Assembly (NCBI GenBank): GCA_023422635.1
Contig: JAFAGO010000002.1
Span: 15,137 to 79,136, forward strand
Reading direction: 5' to 3'
Origin: Bacteroidota bacterium
GTDB taxonomy: Bacteria > Bacteroidota > Bacteroidia > Flavobacteriales > Weeksellaceae
Length of the DNA: 64,000 nucleotides
Part shown: positions 41,370 through 49,915 of the stretch, piece after piece
Position numbering within the stretch: position 1 is the first letter of the stretch
How the letters are laid out: every line of letters begins with the position of its first letter
Made by a program: the position numbers and the translations under genes
Notes under the pieces: generated by a model
Databases searched by the model: none
What the model saw: only the letters and a program-made list of their open reading frames with translations
What the model was told of the DNA's origin: nothing

Positions 41370-42662
41370 TTAAGATATTTTTTGATCTCTTAATTCTTTG
41401 AATGTTTTGGCAGTTTGCATTGCCCAATCATCTGCGGTTTTACCGATGTAATTAAGGAACATCGCCTCTGTCTTATGTCCTGTAATTGCCATTAGTTGTG
41501 GTGTGGTGAATAGTTTGTTTCCGTAGAAATTGGTAGCAAATGAACGCCTACAAACGTGGGATGAAACTAGGTTGTATTTTTCCGTTTCTAAAATTTCATT
41601 TCTTTTTTGTTCGTCATTAAAAACCTTTCCTTTTATCATTTCGTTAATTCCAGCAAGTTCACAAACCTTTTTTATGTGCCTATTGAAAAGGTTGGCGTTG
41701 CTTTGTTGGTTATCTGAAAAGGTAGGAGGGAAATTACCATCATACTTCTGCAGTATGTTTTCTACTTCATCGTGTAATGGTATAAGTACTTTTTCACCTG
41801 TTTTCTGTTGCTTTAGTTCTATAAATCGATACGTGTCACCATTAGTATATGTTTTGGTATAAATCATTCTAGTATTCATTCTTAAAAGGTCTGATACACG
41901 TTGTCCTAAATAGCATCCTAAAACCAACCAATCTCTAGCGTAATTCCAATCAGAATTTAAAGTTTGAACATCTTTAATTCTCTCAATCTCTGCAAAGGAT
42001 AGAAAAACTTTATATTCAGTTTCTGTAGTGCCGATACTGAAACCTTTAATTTGAAAGTGAATTTGCTTTCCGTTTTGTTCAGCATCAAATAATACTGTTT
42101 TCAGATTTTTAATAAATCGGTTTGCGGTGGTTTCTAATCTGCCACAATCAGTAATTATAAAGTTTTTGAAATCTATAAGCACTTTTGAACTTATATCTTG
42201 TAGTAAAAATGTTTTCTTTTTTTTCTTTTCAAATTGTTGGAAACGGTCTTTCAAGTTGTTCAATTTGTTTAAAGTATCTTTACTATATCCATTTGTACTT
42301 CTTTTAAAATCAATGAAGTTTGAAAGATAATTAATAAAAACAGTATCATCCTCCTTAACATCAATACGGTTAAAATGATTATCCACTTTATCGGATAACC
42401 ATTCCTTCGTGAAAATTACACCTTTGGAATAATCGGAATTATATGCTTTTAGGATAGATGTTTCTAATTCTTTCAGTTTGGTAGTTATTTGTTTGTTTTC
42501 AGAGTTGTTTTGTTTAGGTAGTGCTTTTTCTTTACTCCAATTTGAAACCAAAATTTTCAACCCTGTTTTACATTGAAATTCATTTCTGTAACCTACAATA
42601 AAACGAACGTAAATTTGAGAGTAATCACTTTGTGAACGTGTGAAAAATTTAATTGATGCCAT
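41370..42662 (-). CDS. Tyrosine-type site-specific integrase
   Basis: A 430-residue integrase. It has an N-terminal arm-binding-type region (FFTRSQSDYSQIYVRF onward), a core-binding SAM-like domain (about 105-215, DTVFINYLSNFIDFKRS) and a catalytic domain. Visible active-site residues are Arg in LGQRVSDLLRM (about 252), HxxR-type SHVCRRSFATNFYG (about 372), His in ITGHKTEAMFLNYIG and the Tyr nucleophile in the same segment. This three-domain layout is typical of Bacteroidota ICE/IME integrases. It reads inward from the right att site and carries one arm-type repeat in its promoter region. Confidence 0.94.
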   Translation of the reverse strand: MASIKFFTRSQSDYSQIYVRFIVGYRNEFQCKTGLKILVSNWSKEKALPKQNNSENKQITTKLKELETSILKAYNSDYSKGVIFTKEWLSDKVDNHFNRIDVKEDDTVFINYLSNFIDFKRSTNGYSKDTLNKLNNLKDRFQQFEKKKKKTFLLQDISSKVLIDFKNFIITDCGRLETTANRFIKNLKTVLFDAEQNGKQIHFQIKGFSIGTTETEYKVFLSFAEIERIKDVQTLNSDWNYARDWLVLGCYLGQRVSDLLRMNTRMIYTKTYTNGDTYRFIELKQQKTGEKVLIPLHDEVENILQKYDGNFPPTFSDNQQSNANLFNRHIKKVCELAGINEMIKGKVFNDEQKRNEILETEKYNLVSSHVCRRSFATNFYGNKLFTTPQLMAITGHKTEAMFLNYIGKTADDWAMQTAKTFKELRDQKIS

Positions 42663-42682
42663 TGTGCTTATTTTGGATACAT

Positions 42683-42690
42683 CAAAGGTA
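42683..42690 (-). promoter_or_regulatory. Integrase -7 box
   Basis: TACCTTTG on the minus strand, 20 nt before the integrase ATG. The arm-type repeat at 42698-42719 overlaps the region where a -33 element would lie, so integrase binding could block its own promoter. Confidence 0.5.
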
Positions 42691-42697
42691 AAAAATC

Positions 42698-42719
42698 TTT
42701 CCCGATATTTTCCCGATAA
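42698..42719 (+). repeat. Right arm-type integrase repeat
   Basis: Identical over 22 bp to 36372-36393 and in the same orientation; 116 bp inside the attR core. Confidence 0.75.
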
Positions 42720-42835
42720 TTATAGAATATTATAAAACTAAATGCAATCTAATACAATAATAAATCCTTTGTTTATAGGCGGTTACGAGTGTTTTGGTAT
42801 TTTGCTGAAAACTGCTAATATTCATTTGTTGGGTA

Positions 42836-42848
42836 CGCTAGGTACCTC
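42836..42848 (+). repeat. attR core (13-bp direct repeat)
   Basis: CGCTAGGTACCTC, a partial copy of the tRNA-Cys 3' end with no tRNA body in front, marking the right boundary of the element. Confidence 0.9.
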
Positions 42849-42857
42849 TTACTAATT

Positions 42858-42898
42858 CCCTAATTCATTAATTTATAATGTTTTAGGGTTTTTTGTTT
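42858..42898 (+). terminator. tRNA-Cys terminator (right copy)
   Basis: CCCTAA (42858-42863) pairs with TTAGGG (42883-42888), followed by a T-rich run; at the same distance from the core as the left copy. Confidence 0.7.
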
Positions 42899-43010
42899 TT
42901 TAAGTGTGTCAACAATTGCAGAAAATGTGGTTTTGCAGAGTATTCCGTTGATTAAATAATCTGTTCTATTTATTTAAAATTTAGAAAATTCACTGGATTA
43001 GAATTTCACC

Positions 43011-44912
43011 TCAAACCGTATATGTTCGGAAGTCGAGCATTTTAATTTTGCCTGCATCCAGAAGAAGAATAATGCTTTCACGCACTTTTTCTTTTTTATG
43101 AAGATTCATTTTAACGAAAATTTCTTCTAAAGTTGAAGGTTTGTTTTGCAATAGTTGTAGTAGCTGATCTTCAATTCCTGTGCTGAAAAAATGGTCCTTT
43201 TTATTTGTACAAACACTACATTTTCCGCAGTTTTCAACGTTCTTTTCTCCAAAATAGGTAAGAATCATTTTCATTTTACAGTGTGCATTTTCTTCTGTAA
43301 AAAATTTCATCTCTTGCCATTTTTTCCATTTATTTTTCTGAATTTGAAGAAAGAGATTCCAGAGTTTTCCTTCTGTACTTCTATCGTTTCTTGGCGTTAG
43401 GAAACGAATGCTCGCTTGTTCGCCATCGATATATTCAACATATTCTTTTTTGCGAAAATCGATTAAATGCTGCTTCAAAATTTGAGTTCCGGTGCCCAAT
43501 TTTTTTGCGAGAGTCGATTCAAAAAAATACGCTTTGTGCGTGGATAATCCTTCTAAATTTCGAAGTAAAAGCTCAATAAAATAAGCATCGCTTTTTGGTA
43601 ATAGCTCAAAATCTGAAGGACTAAATTTTAGCTCAAGTGTTGAATGTGTTTTGTTTGGATTGTAGTAAATAACTTCTTGGTTGTGAAGGAATTGCAGGAT
43701 GTTTCTGATTTTTGGAAGCGCTATTTTTGTCAGTTGTTTAATGCGTTCTATGTTAAATTGAAACATTCGTTCCGATTCGTCCAAATCGCCAATCTGAAAA
43801 ATAGAGTAGAGGTATTGAATTGCCTTTGTAAATTCTTTTTTTGAAGGCATTTGATTTTGAAGAATATCATCAATGCTTTTCATCTCTTGAGGATTCCAAA
43901 GCAAAATAGCTTGAGAAAGTGCTCCGTTTCGACCGGCACGACCAATTTCCTGATAATAATTTTCAATAGAAGAAGGCGGTGAAATATGTATGATAAATTG
44001 AACATTATCTTTATCAATTCCCATCCCAAAAGCATTTGTGGCAATCAACACGTTGGAGTTGCTGTTTACCCAATTGCGTTGCTTTGCGTTTCTTTCTGCT
44101 TTTGAAAGTCCAGCGTGATAGTTCGCTACATTTTCGAATTTTTTACGTTTTAAGAATTCCGTTAATTCTTCTGTTTCCTTGCGCGTTCTGGCATAGATGA
44201 TTCCTGAATTTTTGTTGTAGCTTAAATATTCTGCAATTGCGCTGTATTTGTCAGATGCTTCACTAACGATGATTTGGATATTGTCTCTCTTGAAACTTTC
44301 CTTAAAGATTTCAGGATTTCGAAGTTGAAGTTTGGTGATAATTTCATTTAAAACCTGTGGAGTGGCAGTTGCGGTAAGTGCAATGCAGGGAACTTTCTTG
44401 TATTCGTTTCGAAAGGTGCAGATATTTTGATAACTTGGTCGAAAATCTTGTCCCCATTCGGAAATACAATGCGCTTCGTCGACAGCCAAAAAAGAAATGT
44501 CAATCGTTTCGATATTTCGGATAAACGCGTTATTTAACAATCGCTCTGGCGAAATATACAAGATTTTTGTTAGGCCTTCTCTGCATCTTGAATAGATCAG
44601 TTCAGCGTCAGCTTCATCAAGTTCGGAGCTAATTAATTCAGCTTCAATATTCAGCTTTCGAAGTTGACTTACTTGGTCTTTCATTAAGGCGAGTAAAGGA
44701 GAAACGACAAGCGCGGTCCCTTCTGTGAGTAATGCGGGAAGTTGATAGCAGAGTGATTTTCCTCCACCAGTAGGGAAAAGCGCCAATACATCCTTTCCCG
44801 AAACCAAAGCATCGATGGCTTGTTCCTGAAATCCTCTGAAAGTGTTAAATCCCCAAACGTTCTCGAGTAGGGTGTTTTTCAGATTTTGGTATTTGGCTTT
44901 TTCAACTTCCAT
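43011..44912 (-). CDS. recQ: RecQ family ATP-dependent DNA helicase
   Basis: A 633-residue superfamily 2 helicase. Walker A is LFPTGGGKSLCYQLPAL (about residue 45), the DEAH box is in FLAVDEAHCISEWGQDFRPSY (about 140), and motif VI is in YYQEIGRAGRNGALSQA (about 316). The RecQ-C zinc region is present with CGKCSVC after CKMKMILTYFGEKNVENCG. A normal HRDC domain is not evident; the last 60 residues form a winged-helix-like tail. It is a 3'-5' helicase in recombination and fork repair. Sequences with this build are common in Flavobacteriia. Transcribed separately from the element next to it. Confidence 0.93.
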   Translation of the reverse strand: MEVEKAKYQNLKNTLLENVWGFNTFRGFQEQAIDALVSGKDVLALFPTGGGKSLCYQLPALLTEGTALVVSPLLALMKDQVSQLRKLNIEAELISSELDEADAELIYSRCREGLTKILYISPERLLNNAFIRNIETIDISFLAVDEAHCISEWGQDFRPSYQNICTFRNEYKKVPCIALTATATPQVLNEIITKLQLRNPEIFKESFKRDNIQIIVSEASDKYSAIAEYLSYNKNSGIIYARTRKETEELTEFLKRKKFENVANYHAGLSKAERNAKQRNWVNSNSNVLIATNAFGMGIDKDNVQFIIHISPPSSIENYYQEIGRAGRNGALSQAILLWNPQEMKSIDDILQNQMPSKKEFTKAIQYLYSIFQIGDLDESERMFQFNIERIKQLTKIALPKIRNILQFLHNQEVIYYNPNKTHSTLELKFSPSDFELLPKSDAYFIELLLRNLEGLSTHKAYFFESTLAKKLGTGTQILKQHLIDFRKKEYVEYIDGEQASIRFLTPRNDRSTEGKLWNLFLQIQKNKWKKWQEMKFFTEENAHCKMKMILTYFGEKNVENCGKCSVCTNKKDHFFSTGIEDQLLQLLQNKPSTLEEIFVKMNLHKKEKVRESIILLLDAGKIKMLDFRTYTV

Positions 44913-44943
44913 TTTGTAAAATTAGCAATTGTACTTTGATGAA

Positions 44944-44973
44944 ACAAAAAAGTCACGCAAATCGCGTGACTTT
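44944..44973 (-). terminator. Terminator of the OmpA cluster
   Basis: AGTCACGC (44951-44958) pairs with GCGTGACT (44964-44971) around loop AAATC; on the minus strand it is followed by TTTTTG. It stops transcription coming from the OmpA gene. Confidence 0.88.
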
Positions 44974-44996
44974 ATCTGTATTGAAATAAATCCTGA

Positions 44997-46457
44997 TTAT
45001 TTTGCTTCGAAGTATACTCTTCTGTTCGCTCTGTTTTTCCATTCAGGGCATTTTGTAGCAGGATCACATTCTGGATATTTCAAGTCTTTTTCACCTCTAC
45101 CAACAGCTTCAAGTTTAGAACCATCAACTCCATTTTGAATTAAATAACTTTTTACGTTATTGGCTCTTCTTTCAGAAAGTTTTTGGTTATACGCGTCGGA
45201 AGCTCTTGTATCTGTTCCTCCGATTACTTTGTAAGCACCAGAAGTAGAGTTAATATAGCTAACTGCATTGTTAAGAATTGGCGTGTTTGATGGAAGAATT
45301 CTATCTGAGTTCAAATCAAATTCGATTCCTTCAAGGGCTGCATCTGTACCAGTAACGATTCCTGCTCCTGCTGGAGGGCATCCGTCGTTTTCAACAGGTC
45401 CTGGTACGGTTACACATTTATCGTAAAGATCGATTACACCATCAAGGTCTACATCTAAAGCAACACCGGCACCATCTACTCTTGCTCCTGCTGGAGTATC
45501 CAATTGTCTATCCCAATCGTCGCAAACGCCATCATTATCAGCATCTCCTTTTTTACATACTTCAACATCTTGGTTTTTATCTGCCAATACATCAAGTTTG
45601 TAATAAATTTCTTGAAGTGGATCATGCCAAAATAGGTGAGATTGGTGTTTTCCTAATTTCAAGGTAAGTCCAAGAGTTGCGTTGAAGAAGTTATCAGTAA
45701 CTTGGTCTTCTCTTTTGTTAACAGAACTATATTGTCCACCGCCTCCATCAAATTCATCATCACCTGTAACAATGTACATCACTCTACCTTCAATGTCAAT
45801 TCTTTTTGAAACTTTGTATTTCAAACCAGCACCAGCTTGTCCAAACAAAGAACTCAATTTGAATGGTTTTTTCTCCGTCATTAATTCTTGACCACCTAAA
45901 GCTTCACTTTTTTGGTACGCTCTGTAGGCAAGTGATCCGATACCAGCATAACCGTGTAAAGCCCATCTGTAAGGAGATTTGTTATCTACTCTTCTTAATA
46001 AGTTAGAAAAGTTGATGTCTCCCAAAATTGAAATCGCATCGTATTGTGTTCTACCTGCTACTTGATTATAACCTGTTACGGTAGTCGCTGCAGGGATTGG
46101 ATCTTTGGTATTGAACCATCCTTGTCTGGTTTCCCCTCTATCGTATTGAAGTTTTAACCCAAAAGCATGCGTTATTGCTTTGTCAACACTAATGTAAGCC
46201 GAATATCCAAAAAGGTTTTTACCGTTACCTGAGTTAATTGATGTTAAATCAGAACCTTGTACTAATGGGATACCCCCGCCAACAGAAATAGACCAATCGT
46301 TAAATCTTTTGGACTCCTGTGTAAATGGAGATACATTTGCAGATCCAGAGGAGAACGTATTTGGATATCCATCAGTTGTTGCAACTGTAGAATCTTGTGC
46401 AAAAATAGCAGTAGGTAAAACTAAAGCGAATGCAGCAATTGCTAAATGTCGTTTCAT
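44997..46457 (-). CDS. OmpA family outer membrane protein
   Basis: A 486-residue protein. Signal peptide about 1-20 (MKRHLAIAAFALVLPTAIFA). Residues about 50-285 form a porin-like beta domain (WSISVGGGIPLVQGSD, SISVDKAITHAFGLKLQYDRG). A calcium-binding TSP3-like linker follows (DADNDGVCDDWDRQLDTPAG, DVDLDGVIDLYDKC, about 300-365). The C-terminal OmpA peptidoglycan-binding domain (about 370-486) has IEFDLNSDRILPSNTPIL, KVIGGTDTRASDAYNQKLSE and RRANNVKSYLIQNGV. It would tie the outer membrane to the cell wall. It is followed by a terminator and preceded by a shorter paralogue. Confidence 0.94.
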   Translation of the reverse strand: MKRHLAIAAFALVLPTAIFAQDSTVATTDGYPNTFSSGSANVSPFTQESKRFNDWSISVGGGIPLVQGSDLTSINSGNGKNLFGYSAYISVDKAITHAFGLKLQYDRGETRQGWFNTKDPIPAATTVTGYNQVAGRTQYDAISILGDINFSNLLRRVDNKSPYRWALHGYAGIGSLAYRAYQKSEALGGQELMTEKKPFKLSSLFGQAGAGLKYKVSKRIDIEGRVMYIVTGDDEFDGGGGQYSSVNKREDQVTDNFFNATLGLTLKLGKHQSHLFWHDPLQEIYYKLDVLADKNQDVEVCKKGDADNDGVCDDWDRQLDTPAGARVDGAGVALDVDLDGVIDLYDKCVTVPGPVENDGCPPAGAGIVTGTDAALEGIEFDLNSDRILPSNTPILNNAVSYINSTSGAYKVIGGTDTRASDAYNQKLSERRANNVKSYLIQNGVDGSKLEAVGRGEKDLKYPECDPATKCPEWKNRANRRVYFEAK

Positions 46458-46502
46458 AATTTATATTATTTTTTTAATTTATTTTTAAAGTTGGTTACCG
46501 TC

Positions 46503-47594
46503 TTATTTCACTGAAGTTGGGCAGCCATCATTTTCTACTGGTCCAGGAACTGTTACACATTTGTCGTACAAATCAATTACCCCATCCAAGTCTAAATCAA
46601 GTGCAACACCAGCACCATCAACTCTTGCTCCAGCTGGAGTGTCTAATTGTCTATCCCAATCATCACAAACACCATCGTTGTCTTTATCACCGTTTTCACA
46701 AACTACCAAATCTTCAGAATTGTTTTCAAGAACTTCTGTTCTGTAGTATACTTCTTGCAATGGGTCATGCCAAGCAAGGTGTGAGGTATGTTTTCCAAGT
46801 TTAAATGATAAACCTAAGTTTACTGTTACCATATCATCTGAATAACTGTCATTTATCAGATTATATTGTGGAGCACCTTCACGCGTCCAACCGCCTCCGT
46901 CAAATTCTTCGTCACCACTTTTAATATACATGGCTCTAAGTTCAACATCAATAAGTTTTGATGCTTTGTACTTTAAACCAAGCCCTGCTTGCATAAAGAA
47001 AGATTGGATTCCCAAATCCTGATTAATTTCTACAGGAATTCTTGGTGGTGTAGTGCTCCACCTTGACGTGTCTCCATCAATAAGCTCGGTATCGTACCCT
47101 TGAAGTCCAACACCTGCATAACCGTGAAGTGCCCATCTGTAAGGAGATTTGTTATCTACTCTTCTTAAAAGATTAGAGAAATTGATGTCCCCTAAAATGG
47201 AAACTTGTTGGAATTTTGTATAGGCATCTGCAACACCAGCACGAACGCCTGCTGCACCTGGAAGTTTACCTTTTTGGTTGGTTTTCCCCATTTGGTACAT
47301 CACGCTTAATCCAAATGTGTGTGAAATTTGTTTGTCAATACTTGCGTATGCATTCCACCCCCAATTGATATCGTCTCCGTAAAACGAAGTTAAATCTCCA
47401 TAAGCCATAAACGCCGGACCACCTCCTATAGAGATCGACCAATCGTTAAACTTTCTTGCTTGATTATTGAATTCTTTTACATTGGCAGAACCAGAAGAAA
47501 AAGTGTTGGGGTAGGTACCAGAATCAACAATAGTACTGTCCTGAGCATACAAAGCAATTGGCAGAGACATCATTAATAATAAACTTAATTTCAT
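46503..47594 (-). CDS. OmpA-like outer membrane protein lacking the OmpA domain
   Basis: A 363-residue paralogue of the next gene: signal peptide (MKLSLLLMMSLPIALYAQDS), beta-barrel part with WSISIGGGPAFMAYGDLTSF and the shared DINFSNLLRRVDNKSPYRWA block, then the TSP3-like linker (DKDNDGVCDDWDRQLDTPAG). It stops at ENDGCPTSVK, exactly where the neighbour goes on into its OmpA peptidoglycan-binding domain. The barrel and linker are therefore complete but the wall anchor is absent. Its ATG is three bases after the folK stop codon, indicating co-transcription. Confidence 0.85.
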   Translation of the reverse strand: MKLSLLLMMSLPIALYAQDSTIVDSGTYPNTFSSGSANVKEFNNQARKFNDWSISIGGGPAFMAYGDLTSFYGDDINWGWNAYASIDKQISHTFGLSVMYQMGKTNQKGKLPGAAGVRAGVADAYTKFQQVSILGDINFSNLLRRVDNKSPYRWALHGYAGVGLQGYDTELIDGDTSRWSTTPPRIPVEINQDLGIQSFFMQAGLGLKYKASKLIDVELRAMYIKSGDEEFDGGGWTREGAPQYNLINDSYSDDMVTVNLGLSFKLGKHTSHLAWHDPLQEVYYRTEVLENNSEDLVVCENGDKDNDGVCDDWDRQLDTPAGARVDGAGVALDLDLDGVIDLYDKCVTVPGPVENDGCPTSVK

Positions 47595-47597
47595 AAT

Positions 47598-48017
47598 TTA
47601 TGTTTCTATTTGGTCAATAACAATTTTAGAAAAATCACGTTCTTCCAAATGCTTTAAATGCGGAATTTCTAAAGTTCTGCATTTAAAAATAATTCCCGAA
47701 TACTTTACAATATCAATATCAATAATACGATCTGTATAGTATCCACGTGAAGATGAATCTTCTGTTCGCCCCATTGATTTTTCAATCTCTTTTACTACTT
47801 TAAGCAGTTGTATAGGCGAAAAAGAGGTATTAATCCGTAATGCAAAATTAAGAAAATAATTGACACTGCAAAATTCAACTGGTTTTGTTTCAATTATTTC
47901 GCTTTTCCTTAATATATTGCCGACTTTATTCTCTAGCAGTTCTGTAGCTTTTAAAAGGTTTGCTTTTCGGTCGCCGATATTCGAACCTAGTAACAAAAGA
48001 GCGGTTTGCTGCGACAT
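47598..48017 (-). CDS. folK: 2-amino-4-hydroxy-6-hydroxymethyldihydropteridine pyrophosphokinase
   Basis: A 139-residue HPPK of folate synthesis: pyrophosphate transfer from ATP to hydroxymethyl-dihydropterin. It begins TALLLLGSNIGDRKANLLKA; the ATP/Mg region is RTEDSSSRGYYTDRIIDIDI with the paired Asp residues. The start is ATG 48017; the longer open frame would run back through the start of sppA. It is divergent from sppA with only 19 nt between the start codons, and its stop is 3 nt from the OmpA-like gene. Confidence 0.92.
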   Translation of the reverse strand: MSQQTALLLLGSNIGDRKANLLKATELLENKVGNILRKSEIIETKPVEFCSVNYFLNFALRINTSFSPIQLLKVVKEIEKSMGRTEDSSSRGYYTDRIIDIDIVKYSGIIFKCRTLEIPHLKHLEERDFSKIVIDQIET

Positions 48018-48036
48018 ATTGTAAAATACTATTTTA

Positions 48037-49791
48037 ATGAAAAATTTTTTTAATTCGGTTCTAGCGAATATGGTAGCTATTGTGTTACTGTTATTTTTGT
48101 TCTCTTTAATGACAGTAGCAGTATTGATGATGAGTGCTTTGGGCAGCAATTCGAGTGTAAAAGTAAAGAAAAATTCAGTTTTAACACTTGATTTTAGAAC
48201 CAATATTATTGATAGCCCTAGTGAAGAGCAAGACGAAATGTTCTCATTTGGAAACAAAAATAAAAACGTAATGATTTACGATGTTTTGCGTGCTATCGAT
48301 AAAGCAAAATCAGATTCTAATATTAAAGGAATAAGTATTGAAACCGATAATATTTCTGCAGGGATGACGCAATTAGATGATATCCGCAAAGCACTGGAAG
48401 ATTTTAAAAAATCTGGGAAATTCGTTTTGGCATATGGAAATAGTGTATCTCAGGGCGCGTATTTTTTGGGTTCAGTTGCGGATCAATATTATCTGCATCC
48501 TGCTGGAGGAATTGAACTTAAAGGTATGGCTGCCGAAGTAGCATTCTATAAAGATTTTACAGATAAATACGGAATTGGCGTTGATGTAATTCGTCATGGA
48601 AAATACAAATCTGCTGTAGAGCCCTTTCTAAGAAATGATATGTCCGAAGAAAACAGAGAGCAGCTTTCCGTTCTGTTAAATGATATTTGGGGGCAAACTT
48701 CTACAAAAATTGCGACTTCTAGAAAGTTAGATTCTTCAACGTTTAAAAAAGCAGTAGATAGCTTATATGGTTTTATTCCAGAATTAACGCTTGCTAATCG
48801 GTTAACCGACAAATTGCTTCAAAAATCCGAATACGATGATATCCTTAAAAGTAAACTTCAGCTTGACAAAAAGGATAAATTAAACAAAATTTCGTTCACT
48901 AAATATATTGATTCTTTTAGCTCGGATGATGAAAATTCAGATGATCAAGTGGCGGTTTTATATGCGTCAGGCTCAATTAATGATGGTGAAGGGTATGATA
49001 ATATCTACGCGAAAAATTTCGTGCAACATGTTCGGAAACTTGCGGATGACGATCACGTAAAAGCGGTTGTCTTTCGCATCAATTCACCTGGAGGAAGTGC
49101 AAATGCATCAGATCAAATTTTGTTCGAACTTCAACAACTTCGTAAGAAAAAACCGTTAATTGTTTCTTTTGGTGATTATGCGGCTTCTGGCGGATATTAC
49201 ATCGCAATGGCGGGAGATAAAATTTATTCGGAACCGAACACCTTAACGGGATCTATTGGGGTATTTGGCGTAATTTTTAATTTTAAAGATTTGGCAAATA
49301 AAAACGGAATTCATGCAGATGTGGTGGAAACCAACGCGAATTCTTCTATGTACAGCACCTTAAGAGGTTTAAATCCTAATGCTGTTGGAGTGATGTCGAG
49401 AAGTGTTGAAGGAACATACAAAAGATTTGTTGACCACATTACCAAAAATAGAAAGAAAACATTTGCCCAAATTGATGAAATTGGTGGCGGTAGAGTATGG
49501 AGCGGAACACGCGCTAAACAATTAGGTTTGGTGGATGAATTGGGAACTTTGCAAGATGCAATACAATATGCTGCGAAACAAGCGAAGCTTTCCGAATATA
49601 ATGTAGGCGCTTATCCAAAGAAGAAATCGCAATTTGAAATTCTTTTCCAAGATACTGATGAACAAGATATTTCTGCGAAAATTTTGAAAAGCAAATTGGG
49701 AGATGATAAGTACAAAACTTTTGAAATGCTTACCAATCCAAAATTTCAAAACTCTGTTGTTATGGAACTTCCTTACCGCTTAAGTTTTTAA
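48037..49791 (+). CDS. sppA: Signal peptide peptidase SppA (67K type)
   Basis: A 584-residue membrane-anchored serine protease that degrades cleaved signal peptides. N-terminal membrane anchor about residues 8-35 (LANMVAIVLLLFLFSLMTVAVLMM). Two ClpP-like domains: the N-terminal one carries the catalytic Lys in VIRHGKYKSAVEPFLR (about residue 189), the C-terminal one the Ser in SFGDYAASGGYYIAMAGD (about 387). This split of Lys and Ser over tandem domains matches E. coli-type SppA. Monocistronic, with a terminator behind it. Confidence 0.95.
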   Translation: MKNFFNSVLANMVAIVLLLFLFSLMTVAVLMMSALGSNSSVKVKKNSVLTLDFRTNIIDSPSEEQDEMFSFGNKNKNVMIYDVLRAIDKAKSDSNIKGISIETDNISAGMTQLDDIRKALEDFKKSGKFVLAYGNSVSQGAYFLGSVADQYYLHPAGGIELKGMAAEVAFYKDFTDKYGIGVDVIRHGKYKSAVEPFLRNDMSEENREQLSVLLNDIWGQTSTKIATSRKLDSSTFKKAVDSLYGFIPELTLANRLTDKLLQKSEYDDILKSKLQLDKKDKLNKISFTKYIDSFSSDDENSDDQVAVLYASGSINDGEGYDNIYAKNFVQHVRKLADDDHVKAVVFRINSPGGSANASDQILFELQQLRKKKPLIVSFGDYAASGGYYIAMAGDKIYSEPNTLTGSIGVFGVIFNFKDLANKNGIHADVVETNANSSMYSTLRGLNPNAVGVMSRSVEGTYKRFVDHITKNRKKTFAQIDEIGGGRVWSGTRAKQLGLVDELGTLQDAIQYAAKQAKLSEYNVGAYPKKKSQFEILFQDTDEQDISAKILKSKLGDDKYKTFEMLTNPKFQNSVVMELPYRLSF

Positions 49792-49806
49792 ATAGGAACG
49801 ATTACG

Positions 49807-49839
49807 AAATCCGTCTCAGTAAATGGGGCGGATTTTTTT
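49807..49839 (+). terminator. sppA terminator
   Basis: AAATCCG (49807-49813) pairs with CGGATTT (49829-49835), followed by Ts. Confidence 0.85.
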
Positions 49840-49893
49840 GTGTTTGTATTTTCTGTCTTTAATTCCGAATAAAGGATTTTGAATTAGATTTTC

Positions 49894-49901
49894 TATTTTT
49901 G
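49894..49901 (+). promoter_or_regulatory. Glycosyltransferase unit -7 box
   Basis: TATTTTTG, 14 nt before the ATG at 49916; no good -33 at the usual distance. Confidence 0.45.
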
Positions 49902-49915
49902 CGAAGCATTCCATC

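Larger units (their letters stand above)
36303..42848. mobile_element. 6.5-kb integrated element in tRNA-Cys
   Basis: Bounded by 13-bp core repeats (36303-36315 and 42836-42848, 6533 bp apart) formed from the tRNA-Cys 3' end. Inside both ends lies an identical 22-bp repeat (36372-36393 and 42698-42719) made of two TTTCCCGAT units, likely arm-type integrase sites. Genes: tyrosine integrase reading inward from the right end; an HTH protein, an unknown protein and a Rep/relaxase-like protein in a tightly coupled operon; three small envelope-type genes; a decayed ORF. There are no structural phage genes and no conjugation genes. It fits a small mobilisable or plasmid-like integrative element. The composition looks more AT-rich than the flanks. 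Confidence 0.85.
42663..43010. other. Right end of the element and recQ downstream spacer
   Basis: Contains the integrase -7 box, the right arm repeat, attR core, right copy of the tRNA terminator and about 110 non-coding bases before the recQ stop. Confidence 0.7.

Noticed and set aside
36303..42848. The element as an integrated filamentous phage (inovirus)
   Set aside because: A Rep-like gene, integrase and small membrane or secreted proteins are suggestive, but there is no Zot/FtsK-like ATPase and no run of small coat-type proteins.
42858..42898. Right-hand CCCTAA/TTAGGG hairpin as the recQ terminator
   Set aside because: It is mainly the duplicated tRNA-Cys terminator, at the same offset from the core as the left copy; a secondary role for recQ is possible, but its T run is on the plus strand.
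48018..48257. 80-residue N-terminal extension of folK
   Set aside because: It would overlap the start of sppA on the other strand and has no family similarity; ATG 48017 gives a standard HPPK start.
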